64,000 bases of DNA from assembly GCA_002502245.1 (NCBI GenBank), contig DAPW01000027.1, positions 3,130-67,129 of the forward strand, given 5' to 3'. This stretch comes from Methanoregula sp. UBA154 (GTDB lineage: Archaea > Halobacteriota > Methanomicrobia > Methanomicrobiales > Methanospirillaceae). A model generated the notes under the pieces. The model did no database searches, was not told where the DNA came from, and saw only the letters and a list, made by a program, of their open reading frames with translations. Made by a program: the position numbers and the translations under genes. Below are positions 17,655 to 25,860 of this stretch, piece after piece. Every line of letters starts with the position of its first letter. The first letter of the stretch is position 1.

Positions 17655-17800
17655 TTTTTTTTATTCTCGACTCTTTTTTTCTGGTTGCTTTTACGGTTTG
17701 AGGGAAATCTTCTGACAACATTGTAATAATTTTATCACGAAACGCTCTTGAAAAACTGTGAGAAGTCCTTTTCAGGCTCTCGTAGTCATAGTTTCCCCCG
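17655..17800 (+). repeat. segment A, second copy
   Basis: Copy of 14657-14798 (shared CTGGTTGCTTTTACGGTTTG and TTATCACGAAACGCTCTTGA). In the presumed original order, rpl10e tail, segment A and fumarase were contiguous. Confidence 0.85.
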
Positions 17801-17834
17801 GTCAGGTTTCTTTTTTTTTAGCCTCAGCCCAATC

Positions 17835-17843
17835 CTTATATTT
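17835..17843 (+). promoter_or_regulatory. TATA box of the fumarase genes
   Basis: CTTATATTT lies about 30 bases before the fumarase ATG at 17868, the spacing expected for transcription starting at or next to the start codon. No ribosome-binding site precedes the ATG, so a leaderless mRNA is likely. Confidence 0.55.
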
Positions 17844-17867
17844 CCCGCCGCTCTCCAGTACAGATAG

Positions 17868-18701
17868 ATGAAACACGAGAACGACCCGGTCTTTACAGCC
17901 CTTGCCGATGCCACCTTCATGGCGTACCGCGAGGCAGCCATCCGCCTCCCGCCGGATGTGCTGAAGGTGATCCGGCGAGCAGCCGCTGCCGAGACCAGTC
18001 CCGTTGCCCGCGGGGAGTTCGAAAATATCCTGAAGAATATCGATGTGGCAGAGAATCTTGATGTGCCCCTCTGCCAGGACACGGGGATTCCGGTGGTATA
18101 CCTCACCCTCCCGCCCGATCTCCCGCTCACGCAGTCCCTGTATGATGCCGTGGCCGAGGGCGTGCGCCGGGCAACACGGGAAGTCCCGCTCCGCCCCAAT
18201 GTCGTGGACCCGTTAACCCGGCACAATACGAACGACAATACCGGTGCCGGCATCCCAGTCATCCACGTGAAGCCCGGGGAAACGTTCACCGTCACGGTCC
18301 TTCCCAAAGGTGCGGGCGCCGAGAACAGTTCCCGCATCACCATGCTCCTTCCCTCGCATGTGTACGGGATCGAAGGGTTTGTGGTTGAGACCATGCTTCA
18401 CGCTGAGGGGAAGCCATGCCCGCCGGTTTTTCTCGGTGTCGGGATCGGGGGCACGTTCGACCTTGCCGCAGGTCTTGCCAAGGAAGCGCTCCTGCTGCCG
18501 GTCGATACCATGTCGGCGTTCGAGCAGCAGATCTGCGACTCGGTCAACAAGCTCGGAATCGGGCCGATGGGCCTTGGGGGGGACTTTACCGCGCTCGCCG
18601 TCAAAGTGAAGACGGCCGGGTGCCACACGGCATCCCTTCCGGTTGCGGTCAACGTCCAGTGCTGGGCGAACCGCCATACAACGGTGGAGGTGAAGCGGTG
18701 A
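17868..18701 (+). CDS. fumA: fumarate hydratase class I, alpha subunit
   Basis: 277 residues, the separate-subunit archaeal form. Motifs: VPLCQDTGIPVVYL near residue 66 (iron-sulfur ligand Cys), GSSRITMLLPS-like ENSSRITMLLPS, and GVGIGGTFDLAAGLAKEALL. With the beta subunit it forms an oxygen-sensitive 4Fe-4S enzyme that interconverts fumarate and malate. The stop overlaps the beta GTG start as GTGA. Upstream of the kor and suc genes, it belongs to a cluster for the succinate side of the TCA pathway. Confidence 0.93.
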   Translation: MKHENDPVFTALADATFMAYREAAIRLPPDVLKVIRRAAAAETSPVARGEFENILKNIDVAENLDVPLCQDTGIPVVYLTLPPDLPLTQSLYDAVAEGVRRATREVPLRPNVVDPLTRHNTNDNTGAGIPVIHVKPGETFTVTVLPKGAGAENSSRITMLLPSHVYGIEGFVVETMLHAEGKPCPPVFLGVGIGGTFDLAAGLAKEALLLPVDTMSAFEQQICDSVNKLGIGPMGLGGDFTALAVKVKTAGCHTASLPVAVNVQCWANRHTTVEVKR

Positions 18702-19258
18702 AAAGAACGGTTGTGCACCTCAGGACGCCGCTTGGGGATGAAGTACTGAACCTGAAGGCCGGCGAGCGTGTCGAGCTCTCGGGCATGGTCTACACCGCCC
18801 GGGACGAGGCACACCTGCGGATGCAGAAAGACGGGATACCCTTTGATCCGAACGGCGCCGTGATCTACCATTGCGGGCCGGTCATCCAGGGAAAAAAGGT
18901 CATTGCTGCCGGGCCTACGACCTCGGCGCGGATGAACGAGATCTCCGGATTTCTCCTTGATACCGGGGTACGGGCGTTCATCGGGAAAGGAGGCATGGGC
19001 AGCACGATGCGAAAACAGCTGGAAGGCCGGGGGGTGTACTTTGCTTTTACCGGCGGGTGTGCAGCCCTGGCCTCCTCGCACATGACGCTGAAGGGGGTCT
19101 TCTATGAAGACCTCGGCATGGCAGAAGCGGTCTGGGCCATCGAGCTCGACCGGCTCCCGCTCGTGGTAGGGATCGATGCCCATGGCAACGATATCTTTGA
19201 AGCTGCCCGGCAGCATGCAAAGGAGGCTTTTGCAGAATTTTCCCGCAGGGCCCGGTGA
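18698..19258 (+). CDS. fumB: fumarate hydratase class I, beta subunit
   Basis: 186 residues from GTG 18698, preceded by GGAGGTG and overlapping the alpha stop by four bases. Conserved blocks: GAVIYHCGPVIQG, AAGPTTSARMNEI, FIGKGGMGSTMRKQL and FTGGCAALASSHM. This is the C-terminal fumarase domain that completes the active site with FumA. The upstream in-frame ATG at 18416 is inside fumA and is not used. Confidence 0.93.
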   Translation: MKRTVVHLRTPLGDEVLNLKAGERVELSGMVYTARDEAHLRMQKDGIPFDPNGAVIYHCGPVIQGKKVIAAGPTTSARMNEISGFLLDTGVRAFIGKGGMGSTMRKQLEGRGVYFAFTGGCAALASSHMTLKGVFYEDLGMAEAVWAIELDRLPLVVGIDAHGNDIFEAARQHAKEAFAEFSRRAR

Positions 19259-19299
19259 GGCAGTTCCCGATCCAAAGAAGAGGTTTTTTGAACCGGCGC

Positions 19300-19310
19300 C
19301 GAATATATAG
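19300..19310 (+). promoter_or_regulatory. TATA box of the kor-suc operon
   Basis: GAATATATAG lies about 30 bases before the korD ATG at 19335 and after the fumB stop at 19258. This places a separate promoter for the six genes korD to sucD, with an essentially leaderless start. Confidence 0.6.
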
Positions 19311-19334
19311 AGTAACGAACAGGACTGCCTATCC

Positions 19335-19607
19335 ATGAAACTCGCCATCGACGAGAACCGGTGCAAGGGGTGCAACCTCTGTACAAAAGTCTGCCCGTAT
19401 AAGATCTTCAAAGAGGGCAAAAAGCTCAACCGCAAGGGTGTTCCCATACCCGAGCTCGACCGGCCGGAGCGCTGCGCCAACTGCCGCTTGCGCAACCTCT
19501 ACGGGAGGCAGCTCTGCGGCGTCTGCCAGCTCACCTGCCCGGACCAGGCGATCCACTGGATTGATGAGGAACCGTATGAACCCCACAAGGTGGCGATTGA
19601 ATATTGA
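19335..19607 (+). CDS. korD: 2-oxoglutarate:ferredoxin oxidoreductase, delta (ferredoxin-like) subunit
   Basis: 90 residues with cysteine clusters for [4Fe-4S] centres: CKGCNLCTKVCPYKIF near the N-terminus, CANCRLRNLYGRQLCGVCQLTCP later. The second cluster is expanded compared with a standard 2[4Fe-4S] ferredoxin (extra Cys between pairs). It passes electrons between the catalytic subunits and ferredoxin. The stop overlaps the korA TTG start as TTGA, so the subunits are coupled. Confidence 0.92.
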   Translation: MKLAIDENRCKGCNLCTKVCPYKIFKEGKKLNRKGVPIPELDRPERCANCRLRNLYGRQLCGVCQLTCPDQAIHWIDEEPYEPHKVAIEY

Positions 19608-20707
19608 CAAGACCTGAGTTCTGGCAGGGCAACACGGCCTGCGCCGAGGGGGCGCTTGCAGCAGGGTGCAGTTTCTTCGGCGGGTACCCGATCACCCCCT
19701 CAACCGAAATAGCGGAGCATTTGGCCGCAAAGCTCCCCAAGAAAGGCGGAGTCTTCATGCAGATGGAGGACGAGATCGCGAGCATGGCCTCGATCATCGG
19801 GGCATCGTGGGCCGGTGCCCGGGCCATGACCGCAACGAGCGGCCCCGGCTTCTCCCTTATGATGGAGAATATCGGGTTTGCCGCCATGACCGAGACGCCG
19901 TGTGTGGTCGTGAACGTCCAGCGGGGCGGTCCCTCCACCGGCCAGCCCACCATGTCGGCGCAGGGCGACATGATGCAGGTGAGGTTCGGCTCTCACGGGG
20001 ACTATGCGGTCATCGCCCTCTGCCCGGCAACCGTGCAGGAGATGTACGAGCTGACCGTGAAGTGCTTCAACCTCGCGGATAAGTACCGCGTCCCGGTCTT
20101 CCTGATGGCCGACGAAACGATCGGGCACATGCGGGAGAAGATCCTCATCCCCGACACGGTCGAGCGGGTGGGCCGGAAACCGTTCGTGCCCGGCAATCCG
20201 CCCTTCCGGGCAGCGGACCCCGACCTGATCCCCGGCTTCCCGCAGTTCGGTACGGGGCACCACGTCCACGTCACCGGCCTCACGCACGACGAGCGGGGCT
20301 ATCCGGCTGCCACGAGCCCCCAGTTGCACATGGATCTCGTGAAGCGTCTCGTTGACAAGATCGAGAACGCGAGGGATGAGATGGCAGACTATGATGTCAT
20401 CAACCCGGACGCGGAGCAGGTCTTTATCGCGTACGGCGCCCCGGTCCGCACGGTCCAGCAGGTGATGCATGACCGGAAGGACCCCAATATCGGGTTCTTA
20501 CGGATCCGCGTTGTCTGGCCGTTTCCGGAGAAGGCCCTGGCAAAGTTCAAAAACGCAAAACGGTTCCTCATCCCGGAGATGAACCTCGGCCAAATCGCCC
20601 GCGAGATCGAGCGGCACGTGAAGGTGCCGGTGCGGAGCATCCCCAAGCTGGGCGGGGAGCTCCATACTCCCGCGGAACTGGTCCGGGCACTGGAGGCACA
20701 GCCATGA
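19604..20707 (+). CDS. korA: 2-oxoglutarate:ferredoxin oxidoreductase, alpha subunit
   Basis: 367 residues from a TTG start at 19604 that overlaps the korD stop. GGYPITPSTEIAEHLA and GASWAGARAMTATSGPGFSLM are the hallmark pyruvate/2-oxoacid oxidoreductase alpha motifs, and the NVQRGGPSTGQPT block marks the 2-oxoglutarate type. The enzyme makes 2-oxoglutarate from succinyl-CoA, CO2 and reduced ferredoxin, or the reverse. In methanogens with incomplete TCA pathways it runs in the reductive direction. Confidence 0.95.
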   Translation: MTRPEFWQGNTACAEGALAAGCSFFGGYPITPSTEIAEHLAAKLPKKGGVFMQMEDEIASMASIIGASWAGARAMTATSGPGFSLMMENIGFAAMTETPCVVVNVQRGGPSTGQPTMSAQGDMMQVRFGSHGDYAVIALCPATVQEMYELTVKCFNLADKYRVPVFLMADETIGHMREKILIPDTVERVGRKPFVPGNPPFRAADPDLIPGFPQFGTGHHVHVTGLTHDERGYPAATSPQLHMDLVKRLVDKIENARDEMADYDVINPDAEQVFIAYGAPVRTVQQVMHDRKDPNIGFLRIRVVWPFPEKALAKFKNAKRFLIPEMNLGQIAREIERHVKVPVRSIPKLGGELHTPAELVRALEAQP

Positions 20708-21492
20708 GCTTCGAGGACTGGTACCGGCAGGACCGGCTCCCCCACATCTTCTGTGCGGGCTGCGGGAACGGGACGGTCATCAACTGCACGCTTGCGGCGG
20801 TTGAGCAGATGGGCTGGAAGCAGGAGGAGACCATCTTTGTCTCCGGCATCGGCTGCTCCTCGCGTGCCTCCGGCTACATCCTCGCCGATTCGCTCCACAC
20901 CACCCACGGGCGGGCGCTCGCGTTCGCCACCGGTGTCAAGATGGCAAACAAGGGACTGCACGTCGTGGTCTTCACCGGGGACGGCGACCTTGCGGCCATC
21001 GGCGGCAACCACTTCATCCATGCCTGCCGGCGCAACATCGACCTCACGGTGGTCTGCATGAACAACCAGATCTATGGCATGACCGGCGGACAGGGCAGCC
21101 CGACAACTCCGCTCGGATGCCTCTCCTCCACCACCCCGTACGGGTGCGCCGAGCCACCGTTCGACCTCTGCGAGCTCGCCGCTGCAGCGGGAGCAAACTA
21201 TGTCTCCCGCTGGACCTCGTACCATGTCAAGGAACTGGAGAAGGCGGTAAAGGCAGGGCTCGAGACGCCTGGCTTCTCGTTCATCGAGGCCCTCGTCCAG
21301 TGCCCGACCGCGTTCGGGCGCCGGAACAAGTTCAAACAGGTTGCGGACCATGTCGAGCACCTCCGCTCGCACTCGCTCCTGAAGGCCAAACGCGACCGGA
21401 TGATCGAGAACGGGGAGCAAATCCCGGCGGGCATGTTCGTAGTCGGGGAACTGACCCGCCGGAACCGGCCGGCCATGGGGGTAAAGCCATGA
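20704..21492 (+). CDS. korB: 2-oxoglutarate:ferredoxin oxidoreductase, beta subunit
   Basis: 262 residues. CAGCGNG supplies Cys ligands, and GDGDLAAIGGNHFIHACRRN followed by MNNQIYGMTGGQ is the thiamin diphosphate/Mg motif (GDG...NN). The early GIGCSSR block is also conserved. It binds the thiamin cofactor that carries the acyl group. The start overlaps the korA stop by four bases (ATGA). Confidence 0.95.
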   Translation: MSFEDWYRQDRLPHIFCAGCGNGTVINCTLAAVEQMGWKQEETIFVSGIGCSSRASGYILADSLHTTHGRALAFATGVKMANKGLHVVVFTGDGDLAAIGGNHFIHACRRNIDLTVVCMNNQIYGMTGGQGSPTTPLGCLSSTTPYGCAEPPFDLCELAAAAGANYVSRWTSYHVKELEKAVKAGLETPGFSFIEALVQCPTAFGRRNKFKQVADHVEHLRSHSLLKAKRDRMIENGEQIPAGMFVVGELTRRNRPAMGVKP

Positions 21493-22019
21493 GACACGAG
21501 GTCCGGTTCTCGGGGTTCGGCGGGCAGGGGATCATCCTCTCGGCGGTGATCCTCGGGCGGGCAGCCGTGATGTACGACAACAAGTTTGCCGCCCAGACAC
21601 AGGTGTACGGTCCGGAGGCCCGGGGCGGGGCATCGATGAGCCAGGTCATCATCGACGACGAGGAGATCCTGTACCCCAAGGTCTCGGACCCGGATATCTA
21701 CGTGATCATGTCCCAGGAGGGCTTCGAGAAATACGGGGCGGTTGCACGGGACCCCGCGGTCATGCTCGTGGACTCGACCCTCGTCCACTCCCGCCCGGAA
21801 TGCCGGTACATCGGGATCCCGGCAACACGGGAAGCCAAACAGACCCTCAAGAGGGATATTGTTGCAAACATCGTGATGCTCGGGGCGCTCGTTGCTGCCA
21901 CCCACGTGGTGAGCGAGGAAGCACTGAAAAAAGCCATCCTCGATTCCGTGCCAAAGGGGACCGAGGACCTGAACATAAAAGCCATGCAGCTCGGCCTGCA
22001 GCTGGGAAAGCAACCATGA
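21489..22019 (+). CDS. korC: 2-oxoglutarate:ferredoxin oxidoreductase, gamma subunit
   Basis: 176 residues from ATG 21489, which overlaps the korB stop as ATGA; an in-frame ATG at 21117 is inside korB and is not used. GFGGQGIILSAVILGRAAV near the N-terminus and YGPEARGGASMSQVIIDD are the gamma-subunit signatures. It completes the four-subunit enzyme. The subunit order delta-alpha-beta-gamma is the usual archaeal one. Confidence 0.93.
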   Translation: MRHEVRFSGFGGQGIILSAVILGRAAVMYDNKFAAQTQVYGPEARGGASMSQVIIDDEEILYPKVSDPDIYVIMSQEGFEKYGAVARDPAVMLVDSTLVHSRPECRYIGIPATREAKQTLKRDIVANIVMLGALVAATHVVSEEALKKAILDSVPKGTEDLNIKAMQLGLQLGKQP

Positions 22020-23101
22020 AACTACGCGAATACGAGGCAAAGAATCTCCTGAAAGCGGCCGGGATCCCGGTCCCGGCGGGATTCCTGATCCGGTCGGCTG
22101 ATGAACTCACCCCCCGACTCGGGGAACTGGGTACGGCGTTCGTGCTCAAGGCGCAGGTGGATGTCGGCGGCAGGGGCAAGGCCGGCGGTATCCTGATGGC
22201 GGACACGGCAACGGGCGTAAAGGTTGCAAAGGAACTCTTTGCAAAGCAGATCAAGGGGCTGCCGGTAAAGGAGGTCCTTGCCGAGCAGAAGCTTGACATA
22301 GAGCACGAGTATTACCTCTCGATCACGGTCGACCGCTCGAGCAAGCAGCCCCTCATCCTCTTCACGGAGGCCGGCGGGATCGAGATCGAGATCACCGCGC
22401 ATGAGCACCCGGAACTGATCCGGAAGGTTGCGGCAAACCCCCTGATGCGGGATCTCCCGCCCTTCATGATCCGCGAGCTGCTCGGAAAGGCACCGAAGGA
22501 GATCGGCCCGGTCATCAATAAGCTCTACCAGGTCTTTATCGGGAAGGATGCCATCCTCGCTGAGATCAACCCCCTCGTGACCACACCAAACGGGGTCTTT
22601 GCTGCGGATGCAAAGATCATCGTTGACGACAACGCGCTCGGCCGGCAGGGAATTACGGTCAACCGCGACCTTTCCGAGCGGGAGCGGGAAGCAGAGAAGC
22701 ACGGGTTCTCCTACGTCGAGCTGGACGGGAAGATCGGGGTCATCGGCAATGGTGCCGGGCTCACGATGGCAACCCTTGACCTGATCGAGTTTTACGGTGG
22801 GAAAGCGGCAAATTTCCTTGACGTGGGCGGCGGAGCCGAGAGCGAGCGCGTGATGAACGCGGTCCGGCTCGTGGCAAGCGTTCCTTCAGTAAAAGTCATT
22901 GTCGTGAACCTGCTGGGCGGGATCACCAAGTGCGACGAGGTGGCAAAGGGAATCATCGCTGCCGGGATCTCCCAGAAAGTGATCGTCCGGCTCGCTGGTA
23001 CCAATGAGGCGGAGGGACGCCGGCTCCTCTCGGAGAAGAGCTACGAGATGCTGGACACGATGGATCTCGTGGTGAAGAAGGCTGTCGAGGTGACCGCATG
23101 A
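22016..23101 (+). CDS. sucC: succinate--CoA ligase (ADP-forming), beta subunit
   Basis: 361 residues from ATG 22016, overlapping the korC stop by four bases. It begins MKLREYEAKNLLKAAGIPVP, followed by an ATP-grasp domain (VLKAQVDVGGRGKAGGI) and the C-terminal ligase domain (NFLDVGGGAESERV, VNLLGGITKCDEVAKGI). It binds nucleotide and forms succinyl-CoA with SucD. Location right after kor fits supply of succinyl-CoA to 2-oxoglutarate synthesis. Confidence 0.95.
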   Translation: MKLREYEAKNLLKAAGIPVPAGFLIRSADELTPRLGELGTAFVLKAQVDVGGRGKAGGILMADTATGVKVAKELFAKQIKGLPVKEVLAEQKLDIEHEYYLSITVDRSSKQPLILFTEAGGIEIEITAHEHPELIRKVAANPLMRDLPPFMIRELLGKAPKEIGPVINKLYQVFIGKDAILAEINPLVTTPNGVFAADAKIIVDDNALGRQGITVNRDLSEREREAEKHGFSYVELDGKIGVIGNGAGLTMATLDLIEFYGGKAANFLDVGGGAESERVMNAVRLVASVPSVKVIVVNLLGGITKCDEVAKGIIAAGISQKVIVRLAGTNEAEGRRLLSEKSYEMLDTMDLVVKKAVEVTA

Positions 23102-23976
23102 TCTACGGTGACAAAAATACGGGAGTTCTCGTGCAGGGGGCAACCGGCAAGCAGGGTGAGTTCCATATCGGTCTCATGAACGCGTATGCCAGGCAGGTTG
23201 GCGGAAAGGGCGTTGTCGCGGGTGTCACGCCCGGCAAAGGCGGCCAGCAGGTGCATGGCGTGCCGGTCTTCAACACAGTCAAGGAGGCGATGAAGGAGTT
23301 CGATATCGGCGCTGCAGTCATCTTCGTCCCCGCCGGTGCAGCAGCGGACGCGATCATGGAGGAAGCGAACGCCGGAATCCGGACGATCGTCTGCATCACC
23401 GAGCACATCCCGGTGCAGGACACGATGAAAGCGATCGCGTACTCCCGGATGGAGGACGCGTGCGTCATCGGCCCCAACTGCCCGGGGCTCCTCTCGCCCG
23501 GCGAGGTCAAGATGGGGATCATGCCATCCGCCCTTTTCTCCCACGGGAACGTGGGCGTCATCTCACGGTCGGGGACACTCACCTACGAGGTCGTGGACGA
23601 ACTCACCCGGGCCGGCATCGGGCAGAGCACCGTGGTCGGGATCGGTGGCGATCCGGTCATCGGCCAGACGTTCGTGGACGTTCTTGAACAGTTCGGGCAG
23701 GACCCGCAGACAAAGGCGGTCGTCCTTATCGGGGAAGTTGGCGGGAACCTCGAAGAGGAAGGGGCAACGTCCACTGACCTCCCGATCGTCTCATACATTG
23801 CCGGCATCTCGGCCCCGCCGGATAAGCGGATGGGCCACGCGGGTGCGATCGTCGAGGGAGGAGAGGGTGATGCCCGCTCCAAGATCGCCCGGCTGAAGAA
23901 GCACGGTGTGCCGGTGGCATCACGGGTTTCGGAAATACCGGAGATGGTCCGGGAATTGTTCCGCCACCAGTGCTGA
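23098..23976 (+). CDS. sucD: succinate--CoA ligase (ADP-forming), alpha subunit
   Basis: 292 residues. The CoA-binding VLVQGATGKQGEFHIGLM is at the N-terminus, CVIGPNCPGLLSPGEVKMGIMP in the middle, and GHAGAIVEGGEGDA contains the histidine phosphorylated during catalysis. The start overlaps the sucC stop as ATGA. It is the last gene of the cluster; a short T run (CTTTTTTTA) about 15 bases after the stop may end transcription. Confidence 0.95.
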   Translation: MIYGDKNTGVLVQGATGKQGEFHIGLMNAYARQVGGKGVVAGVTPGKGGQQVHGVPVFNTVKEAMKEFDIGAAVIFVPAGAAADAIMEEANAGIRTIVCITEHIPVQDTMKAIAYSRMEDACVIGPNCPGLLSPGEVKMGIMPSALFSHGNVGVISRSGTLTYEVVDELTRAGIGQSTVVGIGGDPVIGQTFVDVLEQFGQDPQTKAVVLIGEVGGNLEEEGATSTDLPIVSYIAGISAPPDKRMGHAGAIVEGGEGDARSKIARLKKHGVPVASRVSEIPEMVRELFRHQC

Positions 23977-24084
23977 CGGCCCGTTTTACTTTTTTTATTG
24001 AGATGTCCGTTGGAATTGCCCCCTGACCGCTTTATCGAATTCCGGGTACGTCTCTTACTTTATCATGCTAAAGACGAGTGCTGT

Positions 24085-24215
24085 TGGTCTGGTCTTGCTA
24101 TGCCTGCCGCCGCCCCGAATGGCGCCCACCGGCGGCCCAACTACCTGAACCAAACCGGTAATCTGCCCCGCCGTGACTTGGAGAGGCCCTGAGCCGGAGA
24201 GCCCTCGAAACCTTC
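24085..24215 (-). repeat. dispersed repeat R1, copy 2 (degenerate)
   Basis: In reverse orientation to copy 1. Blocks CCGCCGCCCCGAATGGCGCC and GAGGCCCTGAGCCGGAGAG match the corresponding blocks in the 33.6-33.8 kb copy. The copy fills most of the gap between sucD and the NapH-like gene, which holds no gene. Confidence 0.6.
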
Positions 24216-24272
24216 GAAACGTCAGCTCAGACCTTTGGGCTTGTCGTAACACATTTTGCAAAAAGTGGCCCC

Positions 24273-25661
24273 TTACCGGTCCGATTCATCGGTTTTCTCT
24301 GACAGGAGCCCCTGTGACCTGGAAGGCGGGGAATCGATGGGGTTCTCATGCCACCTGCCATACTCAAGTGCCCCCGGTACCTTGCACGCATCGGTGCACC
24401 GGCCGCAGAGGTAGCACTCCCGCTTGGAATCGCCTTTCCCGGCGACACCGGCCGGGCAGGCCTTCTCGCACTTTCTGCAGCTGATGCACGCCTCCGTGCG
24501 GTGCAGCCGGAACATGCTGAACTCCGCGGGCAGGGAGAAAAGGACGCCAAACGGGCAGAGGATGCGGCAGACCGGGCGGTACACGAATACCGAGACCAGC
24601 AGGATCCCTGCTGCCGCCAGCAGTGATGCCGAGAACGTAAGGGAGAAGAGGTCGTAGAGGCCGGTGATTGCCATCAGGTCGATGAGGTAGAGGGCGGCAA
24701 TGGCTGTTACGCCAAAGACGGCGAGACGGATCAGTTCCGGGATCCGCGTGCTGCGGATCAGCACCTTTTTTCCCGGCACCGTGTACGCCAGCTCCTGCAC
24801 CGAACCGACCGGGCAGACCGCACCGCAGAAAGCCCGGCCGACCATGAGCGTGAATGCGATGACGGCCAGGATCACGAGGACACCGGCGCTGATCGCGGTT
24901 GCCCCGGTCAGGACATTGACGATACCACCCAGTTCCAGAGGCATGATTGGCGCCAGGAAGACGAAACCTCCGAGGGTGGCAAGCGCAGCCATGCCGGTTG
25001 CAAGCGTGCGGTTCATGACACCCAGATGCCAGAGGTACGCGGCAAGGGGGGTACCCGCGGCCATGAAGATCAGGGCGCAGGTGGTGCCCGGCAGGGTGCC
25101 TCCCGACAGGAGGCAGGTGACTGCGAGCGATCCGCCAAGGCCGAAGAAGGCGGATAGGGCGAGGGCAGGGCGTGTTTCCCGGAGCCGGATCCCAAGGACT
25201 CCGGTACGGATAAGCGCAAAGAGCGCGCCGGTTATGACCAGGAAGAGGAGTATCCCGGCCAGCGGTACGGAGAGATGCAGGGATCCTAAAAGACCCCCGG
25301 AGGGGGGATTCTGAATGACCTGAAGGGAGGTTTCCGGTACCGGGGAGGTCACCGGGACAGTAAGGACCGGCGATGCTGTCTGGGTAGCCGGTGCTGGAGT
25401 ACCAGCGGTTGTTTGCGCGGCGGTGGCCGGGACCGTTATCGGATCCGCAACCGGAGCAGCAGTCCGTACGGGAACCTGCACCGCGTTCCTCCCGGTATAA
25501 TCGCACAATGCATTCGCGTCAGCATCGGTGAAGAGAAAGCACCGGCCCGGGGATGGACAGCCCCCGATGCCCTTGGGGCAGACCGCAGCACATGCGGGAT
25601 ATGCAAGTCCTGCGCTGAGCAGGATCGCTGCCGCAGTACGTCTGAGTCTGGTTGAAATGGT
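24273..25661 (-). CDS. NapH/NosR-like polyferredoxin membrane protein with signal peptide
   Basis: 462 residues from ATG 25661; the frame is open further upstream to 25742 but only this start yields a signal peptide (STRLRRTAAAILLSAGLAYP). An exported segment with Cys and a long Thr/Pro/Ala linker precedes about eight membrane helices. FCGAVCPVGSV and CRILCPFGVLFSLP are the paired CxxxCP motifs of NapH proteins. Two [4Fe-4S] motifs, CISCRKCEKACP and CYLCGRCTDACKVPG, close the protein. It probably moves electrons across or along the membrane to an outside reductase. The partner is unknown; adjacent genes give no clue. Confidence 0.82.
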   Translation of the reverse strand, partial: TISTRLRRTAAAILLSAGLAYPACAAVCPKGIGGCPSPGRCFLFTDADANALCDYTGRNAVQVPVRTAAPVADPITVPATAAQTTAGTPAPATQTASPVLTVPVTSPVPETSLQVIQNPPSGGLLGSLHLSVPLAGILLFLVITGALFALIRTGVLGIRLRETRPALALSAFFGLGGSLAVTCLLSGGTLPGTTCALIFMAAGTPLAAYLWHLGVMNRTLATGMAALATLGGFVFLAPIMPLELGGIVNVLTGATAISAGVLVILAVIAFTLMVGRAFCGAVCPVGSVQELAYTVPGKKVLIRSTRIPELIRLAVFGVTAIAALYLIDLMAITGLYDLFSLTFSASLLAAAGILLVSVFVYRPVCRILCPFGVLFSLPAEFSMFRLHRTEACISCRKCEKACPAGVAGKGDSKRECYLCGRCTDACKVPGALEYGRWHENPIDSPPSRSQGLLSEKTDESDR

Positions 25662-25860
25662 CATGGAAGTTTCACTGCCAAATCTGCACCCGCATCGGCC
25701 CATGCCTTTAAAGGATCGGCAGATGGCATGGGGGAAATACATGCCGGTGGTGATGAAAATGTACCCCCGGGATCATAATAGAATTTTATATAGGGGCAAT
25801 TGCCTGTTCCGGAGTGACCGAACACCGCCAAAGCGGATCCCGGAGATCTCCCCACAGGTA

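Larger units (their letters stand above)
17192..17867. other. gap before fumarase with repeats R1, R2 and segment A
   Basis: No gene. From left to right: T run after the rpl10e tail copy, R1 copy (17199-17375), unique AT-rich DNA, R2 copy (17555-17641), the sequence TTTCTACAAAGC, segment A second copy (17655-17800), then the fumarase promoter. The R1 left end GCTCTGTAGAAA and the reversed complement of TTTCTACAAAGC form a terminal inverted pair, as in a small non-coding mobile element of about 450 bases inserted between the tail copy and segment A. Confidence 0.6.

Noticed and set aside
18416..18697. Long upstream extension of fumB
   Set aside because: Lies inside fumA in another frame; GTG 18698 with GGAGGTG and a GTGA overlap is the proper start.
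21117..21488. Upstream extension of korC
   Set aside because: Overlaps korB in another frame; ATG 21489 begins the conserved gamma subunit.
21800..22015. Upstream extension of sucC
   Set aside because: Within korC; ATG 22016 begins the conserved N-terminus of the beta subunit.
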